A stretch of DNA of 64,000 nt from an uncultured Pelagibacteraceae bacterium (lineage in GTDB: Bacteria > Pseudomonadota > Alphaproteobacteria > Pelagibacterales > Pelagibacteraceae): NCBI GenBank assembly GCA_902536765.1, contig CACAYM010000003.1, forward strand, positions 1 to 64,000. Reading direction: 5' to 3'. The notes under the pieces are model-generated. The model was given only the letters and a program-made list of their open reading frames with translations, was not told the DNA's origin and did no database searches. Below are positions 26,387-35,480 of this stretch, one piece after another (positions within the stretch are counted from its first letter, which is position 1; each line of letters opens with the position of its first letter). A program made the translations under genes and the position numbers.

Positions 26387-27784
26387 ATGGAAAAAAATAA
26401 AAAGCTTATACCTGGACTACCTACAGGTTTTGAAGATAGATGGGACAATAAATTATACCTCAAAAAGAAACTTCTAAGATTAATTGAGGAAAATTTTATA
26501 AAATATGGTTTTGAACCATTGGAAACACCATCTTTTGAAATTAGTGAAAACATTGGATCATTTCTTGCAGATGATGATAGCAATCCTATGTCTGACGTAT
26601 TTACTTTTAATGATGGAGAAAAAAATATTACACTTAGATATGATTTATCAAGTCCTCTAGCAAGATTTGTTGCACAGAACAATCAACAACTACCCCTTCC
26701 ATACAAAAGATATGCCATACAAAATGTTTTTAGAAACGAAAAAGCTGGTAACGCTCGTTATAGAGAATTTACACAAGCAGATTGCGATATCGTTGGGAAC
26801 GTAAATCCATCACAGTCAAATGCGGAATTATGTAATTTAATCACAAGCACTTTAATAAACTGTGGCCTGAAGAAAGATCAATTCGTTATTAATGTGAGTA
26901 ATAGGAAAATATTACAGGGTTTAATACAAGACTTAAAAATTCCAGATGAAAAACAAGTTAAAGTTATGAGAGCAATAGATAAGCTTGATAAACCAGGTTT
27001 TGGATTAAAAGGTGTTGAGGATTTATTGAAAAAAGAAAGAAAAGATAAAAGCGGTGCAGTTACAAAAGGCGCAAATTTAAGCGATGATCAAGCATCTCAA
27101 ATCATCGATTTCTTAAAAATTAAAGAACTTAAAGAACTAAAGAAAAATTTTCAAAATTCACTCACCTTAGAAGGCATCAAAGAAATTGAGCAATTATATG
27201 AGATTTTAAGTTATGGAGATTATAGCGATCAGGTTAAAACTAATTTTACAATTGTAAGAGGTCTCGAATATTATGACGGATTCTGTGTTGAAACTAATCT
27301 GAAATTTAAAATTACTAACAATAAGGGCAAGGAGGTTGATATCGGCAGCATTTGTTCAGGCGGTCAGTACAACAAACTAATATCAAGGTTTAAAGGAGTA
27401 GATATTCCAGGCACCGGATTTAGTATTGGAGTAGACAGACTATTGTTTGCAATTTTGCAGTTAGGACAAATAGAAGTCGATAGCAAGAAACCAGCAATTA
27501 TTTGCGTAATGGATAAAAAATATCTCAAGAACTATTACGAAATACTCAAAATTCTAAGAGATAACGGAATTAACTCTGAAATTTTTTTAGATAGTGAAAA
27601 AAATCTTGGAAAGCAACTAAATTATGCAAATAAAAGAGGATGTCCGGTAGCGGTAATTTGTGGAGAAAACGAGTTTAAAGAAAATACTATTACACTTAAA
27701 AATTTGCTAGGCGCAAAAGGGGAAAACAATCAAATTACAATTCCAAATGAAAACTTAATCAATGAAATCAAAAAATTCGTCTAA
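26387..27784 (+). CDS. hisS: Histidyl-tRNA synthetase
   Basis: Class II synthetase, 465 residues. Motifs: Arg-Tyr-Asp-Leu-Ser-Ser-Pro-Leu-Ala-Arg, motif 2 Gln-Asn-Val-Phe-Arg-Asn-Glu…Arg-Tyr-Arg-Glu-Phe-Thr-Gln-Ala-Asp, HisA-type Gly-Leu-Glu-Tyr-Tyr-Asp-Gly, and motif 3 Gly-Thr-Gly-Phe-Ser-Ile-Gly-Val-Asp-Arg-Leu. The frame extends 16 codons upstream into the tRNA, but the ATG at 26387 is the natural start: it gives the N-terminus Met-Glu-Lys-Asn. The only Shine-Dalgarno-like element before it is AGGG in the tRNA acceptor stem. The 3' end overlaps hisZ by 23 bases. Confidence 0.96.
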   Translation: MEKNKKLIPGLPTGFEDRWDNKLYLKKKLLRLIEENFIKYGFEPLETPSFEISENIGSFLADDDSNPMSDVFTFNDGEKNITLRYDLSSPLARFVAQNNQQLPLPYKRYAIQNVFRNEKAGNARYREFTQADCDIVGNVNPSQSNAELCNLITSTLINCGLKKDQFVINVSNRKILQGLIQDLKIPDEKQVKVMRAIDKLDKPGFGLKGVEDLLKKERKDKSGAVTKGANLSDDQASQIIDFLKIKELKELKKNFQNSLTLEGIKEIEQLYEILSYGDYSDQVKTNFTIVRGLEYYDGFCVETNLKFKITNNKGKEVDIGSICSGGQYNKLISRFKGVDIPGTGFSIGVDRLLFAILQLGQIEVDSKKPAIICVMDKKYLKNYYEILKILRDNGINSEIFLDSEKNLGKQLNYANKRGCPVAVICGENEFKENTITLKNLLGAKGENNQITIPNENLINEIKKFV

Positions 27785-28824
27785 CAAAATTCTTGCATTA
27801 ATTAAATCGCAGGGATTTAACAAAATTGAACTCGACTCTGTTTTGGAAACGAAATACATTTTGCAAAGATCGGGGGAAAATTTTAGAAAATATCTATTTT
27901 CATTTTATAACTCAAACGGCGAAGAGTTATGTTTAAGACCTGATTTAACAATTTCTTCAGTATTACGATACGCTCAAGGAAACAGATTTAATAAGGAAAA
28001 AGTATTTTACACGGGCAGTGCATTTAGAAAATCTTATAACAACAAAAATATTTTAATAAAACAAATAGGAATGGAAATTTTTTCATCTAAAGATGAAAAT
28101 AAAGATGATAAAGAAATAATAGATACATCCATTAAAGTTTTAAAAAAAACAGGTTTTAAAAAGGCTAAGGTTGAAATTGGTAATTTTAAGCTATTCGAAT
28201 TATTAATTCAAAAACTTTCTATACCTCAAAGATGGAAAGATCGTCTTATCAAATTTTATTGGAACAAAGAATATTTTTCACAGTTATTAAAAAGGTTAGA
28301 CAGTAATTCAGATATAGACCCCTTCATTGTTGCTGGAGATCACAAAACATATTTGAAAATGAAAAAGGAATATCCAAAAAAAAATGATTGCTGGAAGAAC
28401 ATATGAGGAAATAATTGAACGTTATGAAAGAAAAATTAACGATCCAAGATTAACTAAAACAGGAAAAACAAGTTCGAAGATAATTAACGAATTTTTAAAA
28501 ATTAAGTGTTCTTTAAAAGATGCACCGAAAAAACTAAACGCTTTTTATAAAAAATATAATTTAAACATTTCTGTTGCAAAGGAATTTTTTCCTATTTCAA
28601 AACCCAACCAAAAAGATCTTAAATTTAAATTTTCGACATCTAGCGGCAGAGGTAGAGAAGTTGAGTTTTACAGTTCGTTTATATTTTCAATAGATGTAAA
28701 AATCAAAGGTAAGACAAAAACTTTTATTGCTGGCGGAAGATATAACGACTTGTCCTCAAAAAAATTAGGTCTTAGAAAAATACCAGCAGTTGGAGCGGCA
28801 GTAAATTTAGCAGTTTATGAATAA
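27762..28824 (+). pseudogene. hisZ: ATP phosphoribosyltransferase regulatory subunit HisZ, frame interrupted at A9
   Basis: HisZ is a HisRS-like protein without charging activity that activates short-form HisG. The first frame (27762-28406) has Leu-Arg-Pro-Asp-Leu-Thr and Lys-Val-Phe-Tyr-Thr-Gly-Ser-Ala-Phe-Arg; the second (from 28384) continues with Ala-Gly-Arg-Thr-Tyr-Glu-Glu and ends Gly-Gly-Arg-Tyr-Asn-Asp-Leu and Pro-Ala-Val-Gly-Ala-Ala. The switch is at nine A residues (28376-28384): one A fewer would join the frames. The gene is likely needed, because the adjacent HisG is the short form. Sequencing error or slippage is more likely than gene death. Confidence 0.85.
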
Positions 28825-29509
28825 AGATATTATTAATATAGGTATTGTCTCAAAAGGAAGACTTAAAGAAGAGTCTGAAAAAATTTTCAAAAAAAATAAT
28901 TTAAAAATTTACACCGAAGATGGTGAAAGAGGGCTAGTAGCCAAAGTTAAGGGTAGAAAAAATATAAGAGTATTATTTCTTCATGCTAGAGAAATTATTG
29001 ATCAATTATCTTTAGGAAATATTGATTTAGGAATAAGCGGTTTTGATTTACTTAAGGAATCCGAGATAAATATTCAAAAAAATATAAAAGTTGAAAAGAA
29101 ACTTAAATTTGGCTTTGCTACTTTGCAGCTAGCTGTTCGAAAAGAATTTATCGATGTTTTCACAACTTTAGATTTAGATGAGGTTGCAGAAGATTATAGA
29201 AGAAAAAATAAAAAACTTATTCGAATTGGAACAAAGTACCCAAATCTTACACGTGATGCTTTGTATAAGCGGGGAGTAACAAATTTCATTATTGTTAAGT
29301 CTTTAGGAAGCACAGAATTAATGCCCGCAATGGATACCGCTATGTTAATAAGCGATATTTCCAGCACAGGAACTACAATGAAAAAAAATCACCTTAGACC
29401 TTTAAGTGATGGTGAAATACTAAAATCACAAGCTTGCTTACTTAGCTCAAAAAAATCGAAAAGTAAAAAAGGATTACAGGGTTTAATAAAGTTATTTTCT
29501 AAACAATAA
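28817..29509 (+). CDS. hisG: ATP phosphoribosyltransferase, short form
   Basis: First enzyme of histidine synthesis, joining ATP and PRPP. 230 residues, lacking the C-terminal ACT-like regulatory domain of long HisG, hence dependent on HisZ. Motifs: Gly-Ile-Val-Ser-Lys-Gly-Arg-Leu at the N-terminus, Asp-Leu-Gly-Ile-Ser-Gly-Phe-Asp-Leu, and the PRPP-binding Ala-Met-Leu-Ile-Ser-Asp-Ile-Ser-Ser-Thr-Gly-Thr-Thr. It overlaps hisZ by 8 bases. Confidence 0.94.
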   Translation: MNKDIINIGIVSKGRLKEESEKIFKKNNLKIYTEDGERGLVAKVKGRKNIRVLFLHAREIIDQLSLGNIDLGISGFDLLKESEINIQKNIKVEKKLKFGFATLQLAVRKEFIDVFTTLDLDEVAEDYRRKNKKLIRIGTKYPNLTRDALYKRGVTNFIIVKSLGSTELMPAMDTAMLISDISSTGTTMKKNHLRPLSDGEILKSQACLLSSKKSKSKKGLQGLIKLFSKQ

Positions 29510-29617
29510 ATCTTTAAAATATATTAATATTATTTTTAAGACATCAAAATTACGTATCAACACGTATAAAGCTAATATTAAACTTATTAATATAAATAAT
29601 TTAATTACTAATTCCAT
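29492..29617 (-). CDS. Possible 41-residue membrane peptide
   Basis: A minus-strand frame of 41 codons in the hisG-rmuC gap: Met-Glu-Leu-Val-Ile-Lys, a continuous hydrophobic stretch (about 4-21), Arg-Asn-Phe-Asp, a second hydrophobic run and a basic end. It overlaps the hisG 3' end by 18 bases. AT-rich DNA easily gives hydrophobic frames, so this is tentative. The remaining gap also contains a small inverted repeat, tacgt…acgta. Confidence 0.3.
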   Translation of the reverse strand: MELVIKLFILISLILALYVLIRNFDVLKIILIYFKDLLFRK

Positions 29618-29648
29618 TTTATTCTATATTATCTCATATATTAGAATC

Positions 29649-30702
29649 ATGGATATATTAATAATTATTTTAGTAGCGGCTGTATTGTTGTTTAACTTTT
29701 ACTTATTTTTTAAACTTCAAAAAAACTCAAAAAAAGAAGATTTTACAGAATTGTCAAAAATTAAGGATGACATCACAGGATTAAAAGTTTCACTTAACCA
29801 GTCTTTTAGTAATATGAGTAAAGAAGTTGCAAAAGATATGACCGGAACTTTATCAAGGGTAGATGAAAAAGTAGCCTCTTTTAATAAACAAGTTGAGGAT
29901 ATTCAAAATTCACAATCAAATTTTAGCAGAATTTTGGCGGGGGTTAAGCAGTATGGAGGTTTAAGCGAATTTTCACTAGCTAATTTACTTCAGGATTTAC
30001 TGCCGTCTTCGCAATACATTGCAAATGCTAAAATGAAACCAGATGAGACAAGAGATTTGGTTGAGTTCGCCGTTAAACTTCAAAATGATGTATTGTGCCC
30101 TATAGATAGCCATTGGCCGATTGAAAAATATAAGGCAGTTGATGAAGCTTTTCAAAATAAAGATAAAGAAGCTTTATCATCTGCTAGAAATGAATTGGCG
30201 TCTGCGTTTAGGTCGAAGTCAAAAACTGTTAATCAAAAATATATAAATCCACCAATAACTTGCGATTTTGCGATTATCTACGTTCCTACCGAAGGACTTT
30301 ATGCTGAATTAGCAAGTTACAGAGATCCGAAAAATAAGGAACTTTTAATGGAGGAACTAAGAAAAAAATACAAGGTTACAATTGCAGGACCAAATACAAT
30401 TTGTGCATTAATACAGTCTTTTCATTTAGGTTTCCAAACTCTAAAAGTTCAAAAACATGCTACTCAGATTTACGATGATTTAAAAATCATATCGACACGT
30501 TTTTTCGAAACACTTTGATAACATATTGTTGTTAAGAAAAAAACTTGAAGAGGCAATGACTGTGGTTGATAACTTTGGTAAAGATGCAAGATCTATTTCA
30601 AGAACTTTAGAAAATATAAAAGATCCCGAGCAAGTTGAAATTGCTGCAAAAAATGAAAATGTTGAAAAATTTACAGAAAGTTCAAAACAACTTAAAAATT
30701 AA
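29649..30702 (+). pseudogene. rmuC: RmuC-type DNA recombination protein, frame interrupted at T6
   Basis: RmuC proteins limit recombination at inverted repeats and have a nuclease-like core. An N-terminal membrane segment (2-22) and coiled-coil are followed by the RmuC domain: Gly-Gly-Leu-Ser-Glu-Phe-Ser-Leu, Pro-Ile-Asp-Ser-His-Trp-Pro, Phe-Ala-Ile-Ile-Tyr-Val-Pro-Thr-Glu-Gly-Leu-Tyr. The first frame stops at 30518, but an adjacent frame continues with Phe-Asp-Asn…Leu-Arg-Lys-Lys-Leu-Glu-Glu and Arg-Thr-Leu-Glu-Asn-Ile-Lys, the normal C-terminus. Dropping one T from the run at 30500-30505 restores the frame. Only ~60 residues are lost otherwise, so the truncated product might still work. Confidence 0.83.
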
Positions 30703-30738
30703 TTTCATTTTATTATAAATAAACAATATAAGCATTGG

Positions 30739-31425
30739 ATGAAGTGGAATAACAAGTTTAATTATCCTAAGTCTTCTCGTTCAAATGAAGATGGTTTTAG
30801 AAAGTACTTATTTGGTGATAAAAAGCTTCCAAGCGTAACATCTATACTTTCGGCCACTAAGTCAGAAGAGGATAAAGCTTCACTTGAATTGTGGAAACAG
30901 CGAGTTGGTTATAAAGAAGCAAATAGAATCAAAACTGAAGCATCATCACGAGGCTCTTCTATGCATTCATATATTGAAGATTATTTAAAGGGCAGAGTGA
31001 ATGAAAGTTTTTTTGAAAGCAACGAGCAATATAAAATTATGGCTAAAGAAATAATTGAGAAAGGAATTAAGGGAAAGTTAGAAGAAATTTATGGAATCGA
31101 AGAAACTGTTTTTTATCCAGAAAAATATGCTGGAACCGCTGATCTAATTGGTAAATTTATGGGTCAAGAAGTATGTATTGATTTCAAGCAAAGCAATAAA
31201 CCAAAAAAAACAGACTATATTCAGGATTACTTTTTACAACTTGGCGCATACACGCTGGCTCATGATGTTGTTCACGGAACAAAAATGAAAGCAGGAGTAA
31301 TTCTATTATGTACTGTGGATAACTTGTATCAAGAATTTAAAATTGAAGGAGCAGAATTAGAAATGTATCAAAACCTATTTTTAGGAAGAGTAAAAAAGTT
31401 TTACGAAATGAGCAATACTTCTTGA
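30739..31425 (+). CDS. PD-(D/E)XK exonuclease, MGME1/RecB-like
   Basis: 228 residues. The nuclease core is Gly-Thr-Ala-Asp (Asp135)…Ile-Asp-Phe-Lys (Asp148, Lys150), with an upstream helix containing Gly-Ser-Ser-Met-His and a following Gln-Leu-Gly-Ala-Tyr-Thr-Leu-Ala-His motif (QxxxY-type). This arrangement resembles the mitochondrial/phage MGME1-like branch of RecB-type exonucleases that process single-stranded DNA ends. Located between rmuC and an ExoI-type gene, so a DNA repair role is likely. The substrate is not shown. Confidence 0.78.
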   Translation: MKWNNKFNYPKSSRSNEDGFRKYLFGDKKLPSVTSILSATKSEEDKASLELWKQRVGYKEANRIKTEASSRGSSMHSYIEDYLKGRVNESFFESNEQYKIMAKEIIEKGIKGKLEEIYGIEETVFYPEKYAGTADLIGKFMGQEVCIDFKQSNKPKKTDYIQDYFLQLGAYTLAHDVVHGTKMKAGVILLCTVDNLYQEFKIEGAELEMYQNLFLGRVKKFYEMSNTS

Positions 31426-31540
31426 CTTTATTAAATCAAGTAATAAAAGTGTTTAAGTTAACTAGAAGCTACTTGTTTAGATGCAAAAAGTTAAATTCTT
31501 TTTACAATCCTAAATTTTAAAAAAACTTCTAAAAAAAATT

Positions 31541-32974
31541 ATGAAGATAGCTATATACGATATAGAGAGCACAGGGGCCATAACCGAGTGGAGTTCCATA
31601 ATTGAGATAGGTGGAGTTCTAATTGATGAAAATTTTAATGAAATTGACAGATTTAATTTAAGAGGAAGGATCCCTGAGGGAGAAATCCCACAAGCTAAAG
31701 CTTTATTGGTAAATGGAACTACAATTGATCAATTAACTAAATCAAATCTTTCAAATTACATGCTACTTGATCAAGTCGAAAAGATTTTTAAGAAGTGGTC
31801 GCCAGCAATTTTTATGGGCTTTTCCAATATAAATTTCGATTGTGAACTTATAAGAAAGTCTTTTTTTAAAAACTTGAGATATCCCTACATAACTAACGCT
31901 TCCCCAAATAAACGTCATGATGCCTTAAATATTATAAGGGCAGCATATGGTGTTAATCCTAAAATATTGAAAACAGAGTTAAATGAAAAAGGCAACGTCA
32001 GTATGAAGCTAGAATCTCTTAGCAGGCTTCAAGGCTTTGATGTATCAGCTGCGCACACAGCACAAGTAGACGCAATTAATACCTATAAAATCCTAAAACT
32101 TGTAAAAGAGAAAAGTAAACCAGAACTATGGCAATCACTTTTAAGAACTTACAGCAAGGCAGACACAGAGACCATTTTTAAAAAGGAGCAAATGATTACT
32201 TTGGTTGAATATTATTATGGTAAAAATAAATTTCATTTGTGTGCACCTTTACATCCTAAATATTGTATTCATCCAGTTTATCAATGGGGACAAGCTGTAG
32301 ATTTAAGGGTTGATCCAGTTCCATTACTTAATATGTCGATAAACGAGCTTAAGGTTGAAATGAAAAAATCACCTAAATTTTTAAGGACAATTAGATCTAA
32401 TAAAGCGCCAGTAATTTTGGATGCCGAAGATGGCATGAAGTTTGAACCATATAATGTAATGACAATGGATATATTAAAAAAAAGGGCAGAGCTGATAAGA
32501 ACCAATGAAAAATTTTCTCAAAATATACTTACTGCATTGAGAGAGAATGCTGAGGAAAAAGAACAAACTAAATCCCAGGAGGATATTTATGCCGAGGAAA
32601 GTATATATACAAAATTTACTTCAAACAAAGATACTGCCTTGTTTCCTGCATGGCACAGCGCATCATGGAAGGATAAACTCAACTTACTTGACAAATTTGA
32701 TGATGAAAGAATGAGAGCTTTTGGAAAAAAAATCATATATCAAGAATCTCCAGACACTTTACCAAAAGATATTTTTAACTCTGTAAAAAGAGGAATAGCT
32801 AAAAGAATTCTGAGTGAAAAAAAAGAGAGATGGTGGACGGTTAACATGTGTTTTTCAGAAATTGATACACTGAGAGATCAGTATGATAATGAGAACGATG
32901 CAGAAACACTTAAAACTTTAGAATCTATCAATAGTTACGTTATGTCGGTTCAGCAAAAATATGAAAATGCCTAG
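31541..32974 (+). CDS. sbcB: Exodeoxyribonuclease I (SbcB-type, DEDDh)
   Basis: 477 residues. The DEDDh exonuclease site is complete: Asp7 and Glu9 in Tyr-Asp-Ile-Glu-Ser-Thr-Gly, Asp100 in Asn-Phe-Asp-Cys-Glu, His172 and Asp177 in His-Thr-Ala-Gln-Val-Asp-Ala. A long C-terminal region (~200-477) with Cys-Ala-Pro-Leu-His-Pro-Lys and Lys-Arg-Ala-Glu-Leu-Ile matches the SH3-like/helical part of ExoI, a processive 3'-5' single-strand exonuclease in recombination and mismatch repair. The 115-base gap upstream is AT-rich with no clear motif. Confidence 0.82.
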   Translation: MKIAIYDIESTGAITEWSSIIEIGGVLIDENFNEIDRFNLRGRIPEGEIPQAKALLVNGTTIDQLTKSNLSNYMLLDQVEKIFKKWSPAIFMGFSNINFDCELIRKSFFKNLRYPYITNASPNKRHDALNIIRAAYGVNPKILKTELNEKGNVSMKLESLSRLQGFDVSAAHTAQVDAINTYKILKLVKEKSKPELWQSLLRTYSKADTETIFKKEQMITLVEYYYGKNKFHLCAPLHPKYCIHPVYQWGQAVDLRVDPVPLLNMSINELKVEMKKSPKFLRTIRSNKAPVILDAEDGMKFEPYNVMTMDILKKRAELIRTNEKFSQNILTALRENAEEKEQTKSQEDIYAEESIYTKFTSNKDTALFPAWHSASWKDKLNLLDKFDDERMRAFGKKIIYQESPDTLPKDIFNSVKRGIAKRILSEKKERWWTVNMCFSEIDTLRDQYDNENDAETLKTLESINSYVMSVQQKYENA

Positions 32975-33008
32975 TTGACTTTCAATCATAATAATTTAAA
33001 TAAAATAA

Positions 33009-33326
33009 ATGCTTATAGATTTTTCAGACAGCGACTTTGAAAGTAAAGTAAAAAACGAAGATGTTTCAATTCTTCAATTTTCAGCTTCTTGGTGCGGACC
33101 TTGTAAAGTTTTAAAACCAATTATGGAAAAGCTTTCAGATGAGTTTAAAGACAAAGCAAATTTTTACTATGCAGATATAGATGAGAAGGCAATTAATTCA
33201 GCATCTGCAGCTGCTGTGCGTGGAGTACCTACAGTAGTCGTATATAAAAAAGGTGTCGAAGTTGCAAGAAAAGTTGGTGGTTTGCCTGAACAACAAATGA
33301 GAGATTTTTTAAAAGAAAATCTTTAA
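33009..33326 (+). CDS. trxA: Thioredoxin
   Basis: 105-residue disulfide reductase with active site Trp-Cys-Gly-Pro-Cys-Lys and cis-Pro in Arg-Gly-Val-Pro-Thr. Standard length and no signal peptide, so cytoplasmic. Its stop overlaps the end of the convergent folC by 4 bases; trxA next to folC is a recurring alphaproteobacterial neighbourhood. Confidence 0.95.
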   Translation: MLIDFSDSDFESKVKNEDVSILQFSASWCGPCKVLKPIMEKLSDEFKDKANFYYADIDEKAINSASAAAVRGVPTVVVYKKGVEVARKVGGLPEQQMRDFLKENL

Positions 33327-34591
33327 TTAAGATTTAGCACTTCTCCTGTTAGATAAATAGATCCAGTTATTATAACAATATCATTTTGATTTAACCGTAA
33401 ATCTTTTAAAGCTTGCTCAATGTTTTCACTAAAACTTAAATTTGAAAAATTTTTAAATTTTTCTTTTAACTTTTTTCCGCTGATTGCATTTACTTGATTG
33501 GGTATATCAATCACAGTCAATGATGAAATGTCTTTAAAATAGCTTATGAATTTTTCATGATCTTTGTTCTCCATCATTCCAATAATAACGTGCTTATTGC
33601 AATTTAAAGTTTGAAGATACTCATTTAAAGATTTGGATCCACCAGGATTATGAGAAGAGTCAATAATAAGCGTATTATCTTTTACTAAATTTTTGAGTTT
33701 GCCGGATCTAATTTCCTCAAGCCTGGCTGAATTGTAGGCCTTTTTTACTCCATTTATTATGTGTTGGTCTTTGATATTTAAATTTTCTATTACTCGTAAT
33801 GAGGCAATTGCTGTAGATGCATTTTCTAATTGAAACCGACCTTTCATGCTTGGATTTGGTATTTTTAAAACTCCATACTTGTCCTTATAATAAAAAAAAT
33901 CGTTTTCTTTAATAACAAAATTATAGTCTTCGTTAAAAAAATATTTATTCGCTTTATTTTTTGAAATATTTTTTTTTATAAATTCAATAATTTCTTTAGA
34001 TGATTGTCTTGCGACTATTATATTCGAATCAAGTAAAGAAGATGTCTTTTCAAAAATAATTCTTTCAATATTTCTCTCATTTTCTGGCAACCAATCTAAA
34101 TGATCTTCACTAATTGATGTAACAATATTACAAAGATTTTTGTTTAAGATATTAACTGCATCTCCCCTTCCAAAAAGACCAAATTCTGCAAGAACGATAT
34201 TATCTTTATATTTTCGACATCCGTAAAAAAAGGCAGCTGTAAGAGCCTCAAAATATGTAAGAGGTTGGCCGTCATTTATATCCTCCACTTCCTTCAATAA
34301 TTCTGCAAGTTTATCGTCACTTATAATTTCATCATTATAAATAAATCTCTCATTAATTGACCTTACGTGAGGCGAGGTGTAAACATTACACTTTATTTTA
34401 GCCTCCTTAAGTATCGAATGTAGAAAAGAAATTGTGCTTCCTTTTCCGTTAGTTCCGCAAACCTGAATACATTTTATATTGTTCTGAGGATTCCCTAATT
34501 TTTCGCAGAGGTTTTTTATACGATCTAAGCTAAGATCAATTTCTTTAGGATGCAACTTTTGAAAGTTGCTGAGAATTTTCTGAAGTTTCAT
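33323..34591 (-). CDS. folC: Bifunctional folylpolyglutamate/dihydrofolate synthase
   Basis: Mur-ligase-type enzyme adding glutamate to folates. ATP-binding Gly-Thr-Asn-Gly-Lys-Gly-Ser-Thr, Thr-Ser-Pro-His-Val-Arg-Ser-Ile-Asn-Glu-Arg, Ser-Glu-Asp-His-Leu-Asp-Trp-Leu and the C-terminal Asp-Ser-Ser-His-Asn-Pro-Gly-Gly are clear. 422 residues. The start lies 47 bases inside accD, an unusually long but common overlap for this pair. Last gene of the long minus-strand run. Confidence 0.95.
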   Translation of the reverse strand: MKLQKILSNFQKLHPKEIDLSLDRIKNLCEKLGNPQNNIKCIQVCGTNGKGSTISFLHSILKEAKIKCNVYTSPHVRSINERFIYNDEIISDDKLAELLKEVEDINDGQPLTYFEALTAAFFYGCRKYKDNIVLAEFGLFGRGDAVNILNKNLCNIVTSISEDHLDWLPENERNIERIIFEKTSSLLDSNIIVARQSSKEIIEFIKKNISKNKANKYFFNEDYNFVIKENDFFYYKDKYGVLKIPNPSMKGRFQLENASTAIASLRVIENLNIKDQHIINGVKKAYNSARLEEIRSGKLKNLVKDNTLIIDSSHNPGGSKSLNEYLQTLNCNKHVIIGMMENKDHEKFISYFKDISSLTVIDIPNQVNAISGKKLKEKFKNFSNLSFSENIEQALKDLRLNQNDIVIITGSIYLTGEVLNLN

Positions 34592-35480
34592 TTTCTGAAG
34601 AAGAATTTACCTCAGAATTTTTGTTAAGCAATATTGATAATAGTGTCCCTATTTTTTCAGGTAAATCTTTTCTTGCTATTATAGTATCAACAAACCCACA
34701 TTTCATCGTATGTTCTGCAGTTTGGAAATTTTCTGGCAACTCTTCTTTGATGGTTGATTCTATTACACGACGGCCAGCAAAAATTATTTCCGCTCCAGGC
34801 TCCGCAATTTGAATATCGCCCAACATTGCAAACGAAGCTGTGACTCCACCACTTGTTGGTGAGCACATACATACAATATAAGGTAATTTTTTATTTTTAA
34901 GCTCATTAACTGCTAATACTGTTCTTGTCATTTGCATTAAGCTTAAACCAGACTCCATCATTCGGGCACCGCCAGTTGATGTAAAAATTACAAATGGAAC
35001 TGAATTATCAATTGAGTGCTGTATACCAGATATAATTGCTTCCCCTTCAGCAGTTCCCATAGAACCGCCAATAAAATTAAAGTTCATAGCTGCACAGACT
35101 AATTCAATATTATTTATTTTTCCTTTCGCAACCAATACACCACACTCTTGATCATTTTTCTTTCGGGCATCATTTAATCTTTTTGTATAAGGTTTTGTAT
35201 CTTTCCAGGAAATTGGATCATCGATTGGAATTGGAGTCTGAATAATTTCATAATTATTTTTTCCAAAGAAAACATCAAACCTTTGACGTGAGCTTATACG
35301 ATGATGTTTACCACATAAATTACAACACCATAAATTATCCTCTAAATCTTTTTTTAATATTGGACCTTTACAACATGATGTCCAATCACTTTTTTCTATC
35401 TCCTCTTTGGTAGGTCTGTGCTTATTAATAAGTCTTTTTATTTTTTCACCGATTCTAAGAGTTTTTTTGATCCAATTCAT
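34545..35480 (-). CDS. accD: Acetyl-CoA carboxylase carboxyltransferase subunit beta
   Basis: Carboxyltransferase beta subunit that, with AccA, moves CO2 from biotin to acetyl-CoA. Crotonase-fold motifs include Met-Asn-Phe-Asn-Phe-Ile-Gly-Gly-Ser-Met-Gly, Thr-Ser-Thr-Gly-Gly-Ala-Arg-Met-Met-Glu and Pro-Thr-Ser-Gly-Gly-Val-Thr-Ala-Ser. The N-terminal zinc ribbon is altered: Cys36-Cys37 adjacent, then Cys52, Cys53 and Cys56, instead of two Cys-x2-Cys knuckles. 311 residues. It follows trpA by a 4-base overlap, the conserved trpA-accD-folC order. Confidence 0.95.
   Translation of the reverse strand: MNWIKKTLRIGEKIKRLINKHRPTKEEIEKSDWTSCCKGPILKKDLEDNLWCCNLCGKHHRISSRQRFDVFFGKNNYEIIQTPIPIDDPISWKDTKPYTKRLNDARKKNDQECGVLVAKGKINNIELVCAAMNFNFIGGSMGTAEGEAIISGIQHSIDNSVPFVIFTSTGGARMMESGLSLMQMTRTVLAVNELKNKKLPYIVCMCSPTSGGVTASFAMLGDIQIAEPGAEIIFAGRRVIESTIKEELPENFQTAEHTMKCGFVDTIIARKDLPEKIGTLLSILLNKNSEVNSSSENETSENSQQLSKVAS

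Noticed and set aside
28384..28824. Second half of hisZ as an independent gene with its own ATG
   Set aside because: It continues the HisZ sequence directly and the ATG is created by the A-run; no ribosome binding site or separate family identity is seen.
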